Below are positions 23,352 to 31,298 of a DNA stretch of 46,192 nt, piece by piece. This stretch comes from an uncultured Agathobaculum sp. (GTDB lineage: Bacteria; Bacillota; Clostridia; Oscillospirales; Butyricicoccaceae). A program made the position numbers and the translations under genes. Numbering within the stretch: the stretch's first letter is position 1; each line of letters begins with the position of its first letter. The notes below the pieces were generated by a model, which saw only the letters and a list, made by a program, of their open reading frames with translations, did not search any database and was not told where the DNA came from. The stretch lies in contig NZ_CALWUQ010000006.1 in the NCBI RefSeq assembly GCF_944384695.1, positions 1-46,192 of the forward strand, given 5' to 3'.

Positions 23352-23990
23352 TCATTTTGTGATAGGATAAGAAGGGCAGACCGCGCCGAGCGGACAGTTT
23401 TCGCATTTGGGATTGCGCGCGGTGCAGTGCTCGCGGCCGAACAGCACCAGACGGTGGCAAAAGTCCGAGGACTCAGCCGGGTCGATGAGTTTGCGCAGCG
23501 CGTTTTCGACCTTAACGGGGTCTTTCTCATTTTTCACAAAGCCCAGCCGGTTGGAAAGGCGGATGCAATGTGTGTCGGTCACGATGGCGGGCTTGCCGAA
23601 AATATCTCCCAAAATCAGATTTGCCGTTTTACGGCCGACGCCGGGGAGCTTCAGCAAATCCTCCATGTTGTCCGGCACCTTGCCGTCAAATTCGCTCAGC
23701 AGCATGATGGCGCAGGCTTTCAGGTCGCGCGCCTTGGTGCGGAACAGGCCGCAGGTTTTGATGGCCTCCGCAATTTCCTCTTCCGGGGCTTGCGCATAGC
23801 TTTCCAGCGTGGGGAACTGCTTGAACAGCGTTTCGGTCACAATATTCACGCGCGCGTCCGTGCACTGGGCGGACAGGCGCGTGGCAAACAGCAGCTCGTA
23901 ATCATGCGTATAATGCAGCGCGCACACCGCCTCGGGATAGACCTCGCGCAGAAGTTCGGTCACGGCGTGGGCGCGTTCTTTTTTGGTCAT
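23352..23990 (-). CDS. nth: Endonuclease III (DNA glycosylase/AP lyase)
   Basis: Nth excises oxidised pyrimidines and cleaves the abasic strand in base excision repair. The 212-residue protein has the helix-hairpin-helix LPGVGRKTAN with catalytic K121, and the catalytic D139 in VTDTHCIRLSNR. The C-terminal [4Fe-4S] ligands are Cys 189, 196, 199 and 205 in the C-x6-C-x2-C-x5-C pattern. LSAQCTD at 40-45 is also conserved. AGGAGAGG stands before the ATG on the minus strand, with a promoter at 24023-24050. Confidence 0.97.
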   Translation of the reverse strand: MTKKERAHAVTELLREVYPEAVCALHYTHDYELLFATRLSAQCTDARVNIVTETLFKQFPTLESYAQAPEEEIAEAIKTCGLFRTKARDLKACAIMLLSEFDGKVPDNMEDLLKLPGVGRKTANLILGDIFGKPAIVTDTHCIRLSNRLGFVKNEKDPVKVENALRKLIDPAESSDFCHRLVLFGREHCTARNPKCENCPLGAVCPSYPITK

Positions 23991-24022
23991 GGGAATCCTC
24001 TCCTGACAGCGTAGATATTATT

Positions 24023-24050
24023 ATCATAACATATCTGGGGGAGAATGCAA
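24023..24050 (-). promoter_or_regulatory. Promoter of nth
   Basis: On the minus strand TTGCAT (24050-24045) and TATGAT (24028-24023) are 16 bp apart with a TGT before the -10. The rest of the 200-bp nth-glyA gap (24051-24180) is AT-rich. I could not assign a convincing glyA promoter or a riboswitch in it. Confidence 0.6.
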
Positions 24051-24191
24051 GCATTGCCGCGCGATTTAACATTTTCAACATAATGCGCGGAGAAGCGGGA
24101 ATAAAATCTATCTGTTTGCCAATAGCATCAAAGGTTAAAATGTGGTTTAATAAAATAGCAGAATAAAATCACACGTTTTGGAGGTTGAAAA

Positions 24192-25436
24192 ATGGTACGC
24201 GAAGCAATGGAATTTGTAAAGGCGTATGACCCCGAGCTGGGCCGCATGATTCAGGCGGAGTACGACCGTCAGGCTCGCAATATTGAGCTGATTGCATCTG
24301 AGAATATTGTCAGCGAAGCGGTTTTGGCAGCAATGGGTTCGGTGCTCACCAATAAATATGCAGAAGGTTATCCGGGCAAGCGCTACTACGGCGGCTGCGA
24401 ATGTGTCGATGAGGTGGAAAACCTGGCCATCAAACGTGTGTGTGAAGTGTTCGGCGCGAAGTATGCCAATGTGCAGCCCCATTCGGGCGCACAGGCCAAT
24501 ATGGCGGTGTATCAGGCACTGTGCCAGCCGGGCGACACCGTGCTGGGTATGAGTCTGGACAACGGCGGCCATCTGACGCATGGTTCGCCGGTCAACCAGT
24601 CCGGCCTGCTGTATCATATCGTATCCTATGGCGTGGATGACAACGGCTATATTGATTATGATGCGGTACGTGATTTGGCCAAGAAGGAAAAGCCCAAAAT
24701 GATTATCGCAGGTGCGTCCGCGTATCCGCGTGCCATCGACTTTGCCAAGTTCGCAGAAATTGCGCACGAGGTTGGCGCGTACCTGTTTGTGGATATGGCG
24801 CATATTGCGGGTCTGGTCGCGGCCGGCCTGCACATGAGCCCGCTGCCCTATGCGGATGTGGTAACCACTACCACGCATAAGACGCTGCGCGGCCCGCGCG
24901 GCGGCGTGATTCTGTCCAACAACGAGGAGTTGGGCAAGAAGTTCAACAAGGCCATCTTCCCGGGCACGCAGGGCGGCCCGCTCGAGCATGTGATTGCCGC
25001 CAAGGCGGTCTGCTTCGGTGAGGCGCTCAAGCCCGAATTCAAGGCATACCAGCAGCAGGTTGTCACCAACGCGCGTGTGCTGGCAAAGGCGCTGCTCGAA
25101 CAGGGCTTTGATTTGGTTTCCGGCGGCACGGACAACCACCTCATGCTGATTGATTTGCGCAAGACCGGCATCACCGGCAAGGAATTGCAGCACCGTCTGG
25201 ACGAGGTGTATATCACCGCCAATAAGAATGCCATCCCGAACGACCCGGAAAGCCCGTTTGTCACCTCCGGTCAGCGCGTCGGTACGCCGGCAGTCACCTC
25301 GCGCGGCTTCGGTGAGCCGGAAATGCTGCACATTGCGGAGTTTATCTGGCAGGCTGCGACCGATTTCGACAACAAGGCGGAAGAAATCCGTCACAATGTG
25401 TGCGACATCTGCGCGAATTTCCCGATTTACCGCTAA
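24192..25436 (+). CDS. glyA: Serine hydroxymethyltransferase
   Basis: GlyA interconverts serine and glycine with tetrahydrofolate, supplying one-carbon units. The 414-residue fold-type I PLP enzyme has the usual length. The Schiff-base lysine is K230 in [31 protein letters not shown] near 60 and the C-terminal [15 protein letters not shown] are family signatures. TTTGGAGGT lies 8 bp before the ATG. It is monocistronic, divergent from nth, and ends at a strong terminator. Confidence 0.98.
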   Translation: MVREAMEFVKAYDPELGRMIQAEYDRQARNIELIASENIVSEAVLAAMGSVLTNKYAEGYPGKRYYGGCECVDEVENLAIKRVCEVFGAKYANVQPHSGAQANMAVYQALCQPGDTVLGMSLDNGGHLTHGSPVNQSGLLYHIVSYGVDDNGYIDYDAVRDLAKKEKPKMIIAGASAYPRAIDFAKFAEIAHEVGAYLFVDMAHIAGLVAAGLHMSPLPYADVVTTTTHKTLRGPRGGVILSNNEELGKKFNKAIFPGTQGGPLEHVIAAKAVCFGEALKPEFKAYQQQVVTNARVLAKALLEQGFDLVSGGTDNHLMLIDLRKTGITGKELQHRLDEVYITANKNAIPNDPESPFVTSGQRVGTPAVTSRGFGEPEMLHIAEFIWQAATDFDNKAEEIRHNVCDICANFPIYR

Positions 25437-25440
25437 GGCA

Positions 25441-25470
25441 AAGCCGCTCCCGTTTTGGGAGCGGCTTTTT
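25441..25470 (+). terminator. Intrinsic terminator of glyA
   Basis: AAGCCGCTCCC (25441-25451) and GGGAGCGGCTT (25457-25467) form an 11-bp stem followed by T residues to 25470. Confidence 0.92.
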
Positions 25471-25554
25471 GTGATTCCATAGGGATAAAGTGGGCAATAC
25501 TGCCGTATTTACCTGTCAATAAAGTAAAAGTTTTGTAGAAAGTCAACAACGACC

Positions 25555-25582
25555 TTGCGATTTTGTGAAGATATGGTATACT
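25555..25582 (+). promoter_or_regulatory. Promoter of pgi
   Basis: TTGCGA (25555-25560) and TATACT (25577-25582) are 16 bp apart with a TG at 25574-25575 extending the -10. Confidence 0.7.
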
Positions 25583-25648
25583 AATAAACGTATTACTATA
25601 AGTCGATAAGGCGACTTTTGAGAATATGAATGAAGGGGAAATGTAGTT

Positions 25649-26980
25649 ATGTCGATGGAATTGAAGCTGACGGGTTTACAGGGCTTTGTAGGCGAGGAAG
25701 AGCTGGCCTGCATGGCGCCACTGGTAAAGGCGGCACAGGACACCCTGCACAGCAAAAACGGTGCGGGAAACGATTTTTTGGGTTGGGTCGATTTGCCCGA
25801 AGCATACGACAAGGATGAGTTTGCCCGCATCAAGCAGGCGGCGAAAAAGATTCAGCAGACCTGTGATGTGCTGGTCGTCATCGGCATCGGCGGCTCGTAT
25901 CTGGGCGCGCGTGCCGCGATTGAGTTTGTCAACGGCCAGATGTACAACGGCGTGCGTCCGGAAGGCATTCCGGAGGTTTACTTTGTCGGCAGCAACATCT
26001 CGTCCTCGTATCTGAATGATGTGGTCAAAATTATCGGTGACCGCGATTTCTGCATCAACGTCATCTCCAAATCGGGCACGACGACCGAGCCGGCCATCGC
26101 GTTCCGCATTTTCAAAAAGCTCATTGAGGAGAAGTATGGCAAGGAAGGCGCAAAGGAGCGCATCTTTGCCACCACCGACAAGGCGCGCGGCGCGCTCAAG
26201 AAGCTCGCGGACGACGAGGGCTACGAGACCTTTGTCGTGCCGGACGACGTTGGCGGCCGTTTCTCCGTGCTGACGGCGGTCGGCCTGTTGCCGATGGCGG
26301 CAGCCGGTGTGGATATCGACGCGGCAATGGCCGGTGCGGCCGAGGCGCGCAAGGCGTTTGCCGAGGGGACGGACCACGACTGCGCCAAGTATGCCGCGCT
26401 GCGCAACATCCTGCATCAGAAGGGTAAGGCGATGGAGATTCTCGTCAACTACGAGCCGTCGCTTGTGATGCTGGGCGAGTGGTTCAAGCAGTTGTTTGAT
26501 GAGTCCGAGGGCAAGGACCACAAGGGCCTGTTTGCCACCTCGGCCAACTTCTCGACCGACCTGCACTCGATTGGCCAGTTCATTCAGGACGGCACCCGCA
26601 ACATGTTTGAGACTGTCGTCTGGGTCAAGGAGCCGCGTTCGGAGAGTTATATCGAGGAAACCGCCGAGGATATCGACGGCCTGAACTATCTGGCAGGCAA
26701 GAGCGTGCAGTTTGTCAACTCCAAGGCATATCAGGGCACGCTGATTGCGCATATGGACGGCGGCACGCCCAATATCATCGTGGAAATCGACAAGGCGGAT
26801 GCATGGCACTTCGGCTATCTGGTTTACTTCTTTGAGAAGGCGTGCGGCATTTCGGGCTATCTGCTGGGCGTCAATCCGTTCAATCAGCCGGGCGTCGAGG
26901 CCTACAAGAAGAACATGTTTGCGCTGCTGGGCAAGCCGGGCTTTGAGGAGCGCCGCCGCGAACTGGAAGCGCGCCTGTAA
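25649..26980 (+). CDS. pgi: Glucose-6-phosphate isomerase
   Basis: Pgi interconverts glucose-6-phosphate and fructose-6-phosphate in glycolysis. The 443-residue enzyme is the short bacterial/clostridial form. The sugar-phosphate-binding segments are [13 protein letters not shown] (around 76-88) and [11 protein letters not shown] (around 138-148). The catalytic region [21 protein letters not shown] lies near the C-terminus and carries the lysine. GAAGGGGAAA precedes the ATG. The acyltransferase gene follows by 27 bp, but with only a weak ribosome site. Confidence 0.98.
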   Translation: MSMELKLTGLQGFVGEEELACMAPLVKAAQDTLHSKNGAGNDFLGWVDLPEAYDKDEFARIKQAAKKIQQTCDVLVVIGIGGSYLGARAAIEFVNGQMYNGVRPEGIPEVYFVGSNISSSYLNDVVKIIGDRDFCINVISKSGTTTEPAIAFRIFKKLIEEKYGKEGAKERIFATTDKARGALKKLADDEGYETFVVPDDVGGRFSVLTAVGLLPMAAAGVDIDAAMAGAAEARKAFAEGTDHDCAKYAALRNILHQKGKAMEILVNYEPSLVMLGEWFKQLFDESEGKDHKGLFATSANFSTDLHSIGQFIQDGTRNMFETVVWVKEPRSESYIEETAEDIDGLNYLAGKSVQFVNSKAYQGTLIAHMDGGTPNIIVEIDKADAWHFGYLVYFFEKACGISGYLLGVNPFNQPGVEAYKKNMFALLGKPGFEERRRELEARL

Positions 26981-27007
26981 GCAAACGAAGGTCTTCAGGT
27001 TCGCGCA

Positions 27008-28138
27008 ATGATACAAACAAAGGACGGCGCGGCTTCCGCGACTGCGCGCAGGCCGCATGTGCCGTCATGGGATGTACTTCGCACCGCCGCATTTGCGGCG
27101 GTTGCGGTACAGCATATATTGGGAGCGTACGCGCGCCGGTATGACATTGGCTCAGGCGAAAAGGTGGTCATTGCCGCTTCGTTTGAGCCACTTCGTTTTG
27201 CCGTACCGCTGTTTGTGATGCTGTTCGGCGCGGCGCTGTTTTACGTATATCAGGAGCCGCCGCGCTATGTGCCGTATCTGGCAAAGCGCGTGCGGCAGTT
27301 GGTGCTGCCCTATGCGATATGGACGGCGGTGTATCTGTGGTACGCGGAAAAGTCGGTGACACTGCGCAGCGTGGCGCGGGGGATGGTTTATGGCGACGCG
27401 AGCTATCACCTGTGGTATGTGACGATGATTTTGCAGTTCGTCGTGCTGGTGCCGCTGTTTTTCGCGGCACGGAACGGGTTGCGGCGGTGCTGCACGACAC
27501 AAAGACGGATGGTTGTGGCATCCGCGGTGCTGCTTGGCGCGTGGCTGCTGCTGCTCGCTTGCCGCCCGAGCGACGGCTGGGCGCATCAATTACTCGTCAC
27601 CTGGCGCACGCGCGGTTTTCTGCTGTGGACGGGCTATTTTGCGCTCGGTGCGCTGTGCGGGTCGTTTCCAGATGCCTTTGCCGCATGGGTGCGTCGATTA
27701 ATGCTGCCGAGCGGCCTGATATGCGTCGGCGCACTGGGCTATGCGATGTGGCTGAGCGTGCGCGCGGTATATCAGGAGGGCGCGGTCAATTTTAACTGCG
27801 TTAGCTATTTTTCACCCGGCTATGCAGTGCTGACCATGGTGACCATCCTGTTTTTATACGGGGTGGCGGAATGGCTAGCGCGCTGGCGCATGGTGCAGCG
27901 GGTGTGCGGCTTTGTAGGGCGGCATTCCTATGAGGCGTATCTGGCGCATGTGCTGGTGCTCACCCGTTGTTCGCGCTTTTTGCTGGAGCGCTGGCCGGAT
28001 ATGAACCGCTATGTGTTTTACGCAGTGCTGACCGTGTGTACGATTGTGGGCGCTGTGCTTATCGCATGGGCGGTGGACAGTCTGGTGGCGATGGCACGCC
28101 GCGGCATACGGCGGATGCGTGGCAGTGTCAAAACATAA
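27008..28138 (+). CDS. Acyltransferase 3 family membrane protein
   Basis: The 376-residue protein has about ten hydrophobic segments. It begins, after a polar N-terminus, with WDVLRTAAFAAVAVQHILGAY, the first membrane span of acyltransferase 3 (OafA/YrhL-like) proteins; the His corresponds to the conserved catalytic position. A second signature is HLWYVTMILQFVVLVPLFF, where the H-x-W-Y pattern is typical. The C-terminal span GRHSYEAYLAHVLVL is also family-like. These enzymes O-acylate sugars or peptidoglycan and some are orphan. The acceptor cannot be predicted. The Shine-Dalgarno is weak and expression may depend on read-through from pgi. Confidence 0.85.
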   Translation: MIQTKDGAASATARRPHVPSWDVLRTAAFAAVAVQHILGAYARRYDIGSGEKVVIAASFEPLRFAVPLFVMLFGAALFYVYQEPPRYVPYLAKRVRQLVLPYAIWTAVYLWYAEKSVTLRSVARGMVYGDASYHLWYVTMILQFVVLVPLFFAARNGLRRCCTTQRRMVVASAVLLGAWLLLLACRPSDGWAHQLLVTWRTRGFLLWTGYFALGALCGSFPDAFAAWVRRLMLPSGLICVGALGYAMWLSVRAVYQEGAVNFNCVSYFSPGYAVLTMVTILFLYGVAEWLARWRMVQRVCGFVGRHSYEAYLAHVLVLTRCSRFLLERWPDMNRYVFYAVLTVCTIVGAVLIAWAVDSLVAMARRGIRRMRGSVKT

Positions 28139-28141
28139 ACG

Positions 28142-28171
28142 AAAAGCGGTCGCTTTGTGCGGCCGTTTTTG
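28142..28171 (+). terminator. Intrinsic terminator after the acyltransferase gene
   Basis: The 12-nt arms AAAAGCGGTCGC (28143-28154) and GCGGCCGTTTTT (28159-28170) pair with two G-U wobbles. The right arm supplies the T-tract. Confidence 0.8.
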
Positions 28172-28201
28172 CTGTATATGCTTTCCCCGGCCGCAAAAGT
28201 A

Positions 28202-28210
28202 TGATATACT
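28202..28210 (+). promoter_or_regulatory. Extended -10 promoter element
   Basis: TGATATACT is an extended -10 (TATACT at 28205-28210), 45 bp before the start at 28255. No good -35 is seen. Confidence 0.45.
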
Positions 28211-28254
28211 GCTGATACGATGGATAGAGGCGCTGACAGGGGAGGATGACCGCA

Positions 28255-28806
28255 ATGGTGGAGAACAAGACGGGCATGGAACGCTTCCAGACTGGTTTTC
28301 TGTATTTCTGGGTGTATGCGGCGCTCGGCTGGATATATGAGGTGTTTCTGGAGGTCGTGGTATACCGCTGGGGTTTTTCCAATCGCGGCTTTCTGTTTGG
28401 ACCATATCTGCCGGTATATGGTATCGGGGCGCTGTTGATTCTGGCTTGCCTGCGGCCGTTGTCCCGCAGGCCGCTGCGTGTGGGCAAGGTCAACGTCATG
28501 CCGGTCGTGGTGTTTGTCGCGGTGGTTGCGCTGACAACCGTGGTGGAGCTGATTGCCAGCTATCTGCTCGAGTGGACGACCGGGGGTTGGCTGTGGGACT
28601 ACACACGTTACAGCATCCAGTGGCAGGGGCGCATCTGCCTGTCGGCCAGCTTGCGTTTTGGCGTGGGCGGTATGATTATCCTATACGGTTTGCAGCCGCT
28701 GTTGGAAAAGGGCATGGCGCGGCTGGGTAAAAAACGGCGGCAGATTCTATTTGCGGTGCTGTTTGTGCTGTTCGTAGTGGATTGCGTAAGCCGTGCGCTG
28801 CGCTGA
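28255..28806 (+). CDS. Polytopic membrane protein of the ABC_trans_CmpB-like family
   Basis: The 183-residue protein has about five hydrophobic segments and the pattern of the putative ABC-transporter type IV/CmpB-like family: FLYFWVYAALGWIYEVFLE, NRGFLFGPYLPVYG, then WLWDYTRYSIQWQGRICL. No ATPase partner is adjacent and the family has no established function. ATG 28255 is chosen because GGGGAGG lies 10 bp upstream; ATG 28246 would be too close. It is followed 17 bp later by the deoxyribosyltransferase-like gene. A shorter relative is at 29318-29671. Confidence 0.8.
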   Translation: MVENKTGMERFQTGFLYFWVYAALGWIYEVFLEVVVYRWGFSNRGFLFGPYLPVYGIGALLILACLRPLSRRPLRVGKVNVMPVVVFVAVVALTTVVELIASYLLEWTTGGWLWDYTRYSIQWQGRICLSASLRFGVGGMIILYGLQPLLEKGMARLGKKRRQILFAVLFVLFVVDCVSRALR

Positions 28807-28823
28807 AGAAAAGGAGAATGCAA

Positions 28824-29276
28824 TTGAAAAAGATTTATCTTGCAGGCTTTGATGTGTTCGCGCCGGACGCTAAGCAGCGCGGCGCCAAAATGAAGATGAT
28901 GTGTGCGGAAAAGGGATTTGTCGGCCTGTATCCGTTCGATAACGAGGCGGATACCGCGCAGGCAATATTTGCGGGCAACTGTGGGCTGATTGACAGCGCG
29001 GATATCGTCATCGCCAACCTCAACCCCTTCCGCGGGGCGGAGCCGGACAGCGGCACCTGTTTTGAGGTCGGTTATGCCGTTGCCAAGGGGAAAACGGTGT
29101 ACGGTTATGTGTCGGATGCGCGCAGCCTGCGGGAAAAGCTGGGCGAGCGGGACGAAAACGGTTTTTCGGTCGAGGATTTCGGCCTGCCGCTCAATCTGAT
29201 GCTGTCGTGCAGCGCGCACATTGTCGAGGGCGATTTTGCGGCAGCGCTCGCGGTTTGCCGTGCCGAGCAGGCATAA
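28824..29276 (+). CDS. Nucleoside 2-deoxyribosyltransferase-like protein
   Basis: The 150-residue protein has the family start KKIYLAGFDVFAPDA and the active-site segment ANLNPFRGAEPDSGTCFEVGYA. In that segment E81 is the expected nucleophile and the preceding Asp residues hold the sugar. Such enzymes move deoxyribose between bases in nucleoside salvage; related proteins hydrolyse modified nucleotides. TTG 28824 is the better start because AAGGAG ends 7 bp upstream, while the in-frame ATG at 28818 is only 1 bp from it. It is flanked on both sides by CmpB-like membrane protein genes. Confidence 0.85.
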   Translation: MKKIYLAGFDVFAPDAKQRGAKMKMMCAEKGFVGLYPFDNEADTAQAIFAGNCGLIDSADIVIANLNPFRGAEPDSGTCFEVGYAVAKGKTVYGYVSDARSLREKLGERDENGFSVEDFGLPLNLMLSCSAHIVEGDFAAALAVCRAEQA

Positions 29277-29317
29277 AAGAACAGAGAAACAGGCAAAATA
29301 AGTTCCGGTGATTTGTG

Positions 29318-29671
29318 ATGAAAGGACAAACAGCGGGACTTTTTTTGTTGGGAGCGGGCGGCTATTCGCTCATTGAAATCCTTTGGCGCGGGTATACGCA
29401 TTGGACCATGGCGCTGACCGGCGGGGCGGTGCTGGTCGGGCTGCACCGGCTGCGCGGCCATGTGCGTGGGGAGAAACCGCTTGCACGCTGCCTGTGCGGC
29501 GCGGCATGCATCACGGCGGCGGAATATGTGGTCGGCTGCACGGTCAACCGGGTTTATCATATGGGTGTGTGGGACTATTCGCAGGAAAAGGGCAATATCC
29601 AAGGGCAAATCTGCCCGAAGTATGCGGCGCTCTGGACGCTGCTCGCCGCGCCGGTCATGCTGCCCAAATAA
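29318..29671 (+). CDS. Short CmpB-like membrane protein
   Basis: The 117-residue protein (from ATG 29318; a GTG lies one codon earlier) has about three or four hydrophobic segments. The segment VWDYSQEKGNIQGQICPKY parallels LWDYTRYSIQWQGRICL in the 28255 gene, so the two seem to be distant members of one family. The N-terminal part of the longer protein is missing, but the spacing of conserved motifs is kept, so it is a short form rather than an obvious fragment. The ribosome site is weak (GTGATTTGTG). Function unknown. Confidence 0.7.
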   Translation: MKGQTAGLFLLGAGGYSLIEILWRGYTHWTMALTGGAVLVGLHRLRGHVRGEKPLARCLCGAACITAAEYVVGCTVNRVYHMGVWDYSQEKGNIQGQICPKYAALWTLLAAPVMLPK

Positions 29672-29675
29672 ATGC

Positions 29676-29705
29676 TTGCCAATCGGTGTGTCGCGGGCGT
29701 ATAAT
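29676..29705 (+). promoter_or_regulatory. Promoter of the second coaX-like gene
   Basis: TTGCCA (29676-29681) and TATAAT (29700-29705) are 18 bp apart, 34 bp before the ATG at 29740. Confidence 0.75.
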
Positions 29706-29739
29706 ATCGGTGGCAATACGCCGGAAAAGGAGATGCACC

Positions 29740-30510
29740 ATGCTGATTGCAGTGAACGCAGGAAACAGCCACGTTTTGCTGGGCGGCTATGAGGAAGACG
29801 CGCAGGTTTTTGCCGCTTCCATCGCAACCGAGCCCAAGCAGACCGGGGACGACTATGCCTGCAAGCTGCGGCAGGTCTTTGACCTGTATGGGGTGCCGTC
29901 CGGACGCATTCGCGGCGCGGTGCTCAGCTCGGTGGTGCCGGGTATGGTTTCCGTATTGGAGAACGCATTACGCCTGCTGGGCGTGACCGACGTGATTGAG
30001 GTGTCCAGCGGGGTGAAAACCGGCCTGAACATTCGCTCGGAGCAGCCGCGGCAGGTTGGCTCGGACCGCGTGGCGGCCGCTGTGGCGGTGCGTGCCAAGG
30101 GCAAGCTGCCCTGCGTGGTGGTGTGTCTGGGTACGGCAACGACGTTTACCGTACTCGATGCGGCGGGTGCGCTGGTTGGTTCTGCGATTACCGCAGGCGT
30201 GCGGCTGAGTGTGGAAGCCCTGCGTGAGCAGGCGGCACAGCTGCCTTCGGTGGCGCTTGAAGCAAAAAGCGAAGGCGTTCTGGCGCGCAATACGGTGGAC
30301 GCGATGCGCGTGGGCGCGGTTTACGGTGCGGCTGCCATGGTGGACGGTATGGTGAATCGCTTCGCGCAAGCATTGGGACAGACGCCGCATGTGGTCATCA
30401 CGGGCGATAGTGCGCCGTTGGTGCTGCCGCATTTGGATGTCCGGTGCGAGTATGACAAGAATCTGTTGCTGGACGGGCTACACCTGATTTGGAAGCGCAA
30501 CCGTTCCTAA
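29740..30510 (+). CDS. CoaX-like protein with altered active site (type III pantothenate kinase paralogue)
   Basis: The 256-residue protein aligns with CoaX without gaps through residue 140, but two of the three catalytic aspartates are changed. The DVGNT motif reads NAGNS (D6 to N6) and VDIGTATTFD reads VCLGTATTFT (D129 to C129, and the later D136 to T). D109 is kept in GSDR. The reading frame is intact, with a good promoter and AAAAGGAG before the ATG, so it is under selection rather than a decayed copy. An ECF S component follows 68 bp later. It may be a CoaX with changed metal or substrate use, a regulator, or an inactive partner. The canonical CoaX is at 22447. Confidence 0.88.
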   Translation: MLIAVNAGNSHVLLGGYEEDAQVFAASIATEPKQTGDDYACKLRQVFDLYGVPSGRIRGAVLSSVVPGMVSVLENALRLLGVTDVIEVSSGVKTGLNIRSEQPRQVGSDRVAAAVAVRAKGKLPCVVVCLGTATTFTVLDAAGALVGSAITAGVRLSVEALREQAAQLPSVALEAKSEGVLARNTVDAMRVGAVYGAAAMVDGMVNRFAQALGQTPHVVITGDSAPLVLPHLDVRCEYDKNLLLDGLHLIWKRNRS

Positions 30511-30578
30511 AGCGTATTGGCCAAATAAGCCCTGTACCCGACGATAAGGGCGGGACGGGAGCAGGAGGAAAACAGAAT

Positions 30579-31238
30579 ATGAATCAGAAAAAAACAGACG
30601 TAAGGCTGCTGGCGCAGATGGCGCTGTTGGTGGCGCTTGAGCTGGTGCTGGCGTTCACGCAGCTGGGCTATATACCGCTCGGCTTTATGAACGCGACGAC
30701 CATGCACATCCCGGTTATCCTGGGCGCATGTCTGCTTGGCCCCAAGATGGGCGGCGTGCTCGGCGCGGTGTTCGGCGTGACGAGTGTCGTCCGTGCAACG
30801 CTTACGCCGAACCTGACCTCGTTTGTGTTCACCCCGTTTTACAGCTTCAGCCCGGAGTTTTCCGGCAACTGGACCAGCCTCATCGTGGCGATTGTGCCGC
30901 GTGTGCTGATTGGCGTGATTGCAGGTCTGGTGTTCCAGTTCATCATGCGTGTTTCGCATGACAAGCAGGCGGTCGCGCTGCCGGTAGCGGGTTTCATCGG
31001 CTCGATGGTCAACACCATTGGTGTCATGGGACTGATTTACCTGCTGTTCGGTGAACAGTATGCGGCAGCGGGTGGGCAGAGTTATGATTTGCTGCTCAAG
31101 GTCATTCTGGGTGTAGTAGCTATGAACGGCGTACCGGAAGCGCTGATTGCTGCGGTGCTGACGCTGGCGGTCGGCAAGGTGCTGATTGGTATTTTTGGCC
31201 GGCGCGGCGCGAAAAACGCACAGCAGAGAGCTGTTTGA
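30579..31238 (+). CDS. ECF transporter S component, possibly for pantothenate
   Basis: The 219-residue membrane protein has six hydrophobic segments and the start LLAQMALLVALELVLAFTQLG typical of ECF-type vitamin S components, which contain the AxxxA surface for the EcfT subunit. Segments MNATTMHIPVILGACLLGP and NTIGVMGLIYLLFG also fit. The PanT-like pattern plus the upstream CoaX-like gene suggests pantothenate or a related precursor as substrate; this is inference. The shared EcfA/EcfT module is not in the window. AGGAGGAAAA lies before ATG 30579; an earlier in-frame start would overlap the upstream gene. Confidence 0.82.
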   Translation: MNQKKTDVRLLAQMALLVALELVLAFTQLGYIPLGFMNATTMHIPVILGACLLGPKMGGVLGAVFGVTSVVRATLTPNLTSFVFTPFYSFSPEFSGNWTSLIVAIVPRVLIGVIAGLVFQFIMRVSHDKQAVALPVAGFIGSMVNTIGVMGLIYLLFGEQYAAAGGQSYDLLLKVILGVVAMNGVPEALIAAVLTLAVGKVLIGIFGRRGAKNAQQRAV

Positions 31239-31255
31239 TGGAAAATAGAACAGAA

Positions 31256-31283
31256 AAAAGCTGCAGCTCTTGCAGCTTTTTTT
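31256..31283 (+). terminator. Intrinsic terminator after the ECF S component
   Basis: AAAAGCTGCA (31256-31265) and TGCAGCTTTT (31271-31280) pair across GCTCT, with the T-tract to 31283. The next gene's AGGAGG begins only a few bases later. Confidence 0.9.
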
Positions 31284-31298
31284 CACAGGAGGAACGAT

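Noticed and set aside
25561..25582. TTGTGAA near the pgi promoter as a Rex site
   Set aside because: Only one half-site is present; the second half at N4 does not match TTCACAA.
29740..30510. Second CoaX read as a decayed pseudogene
   Set aside because: No frameshift or stop is present, the fold motifs are kept, and promoter and ribosome site are good; a diverged function fits better.
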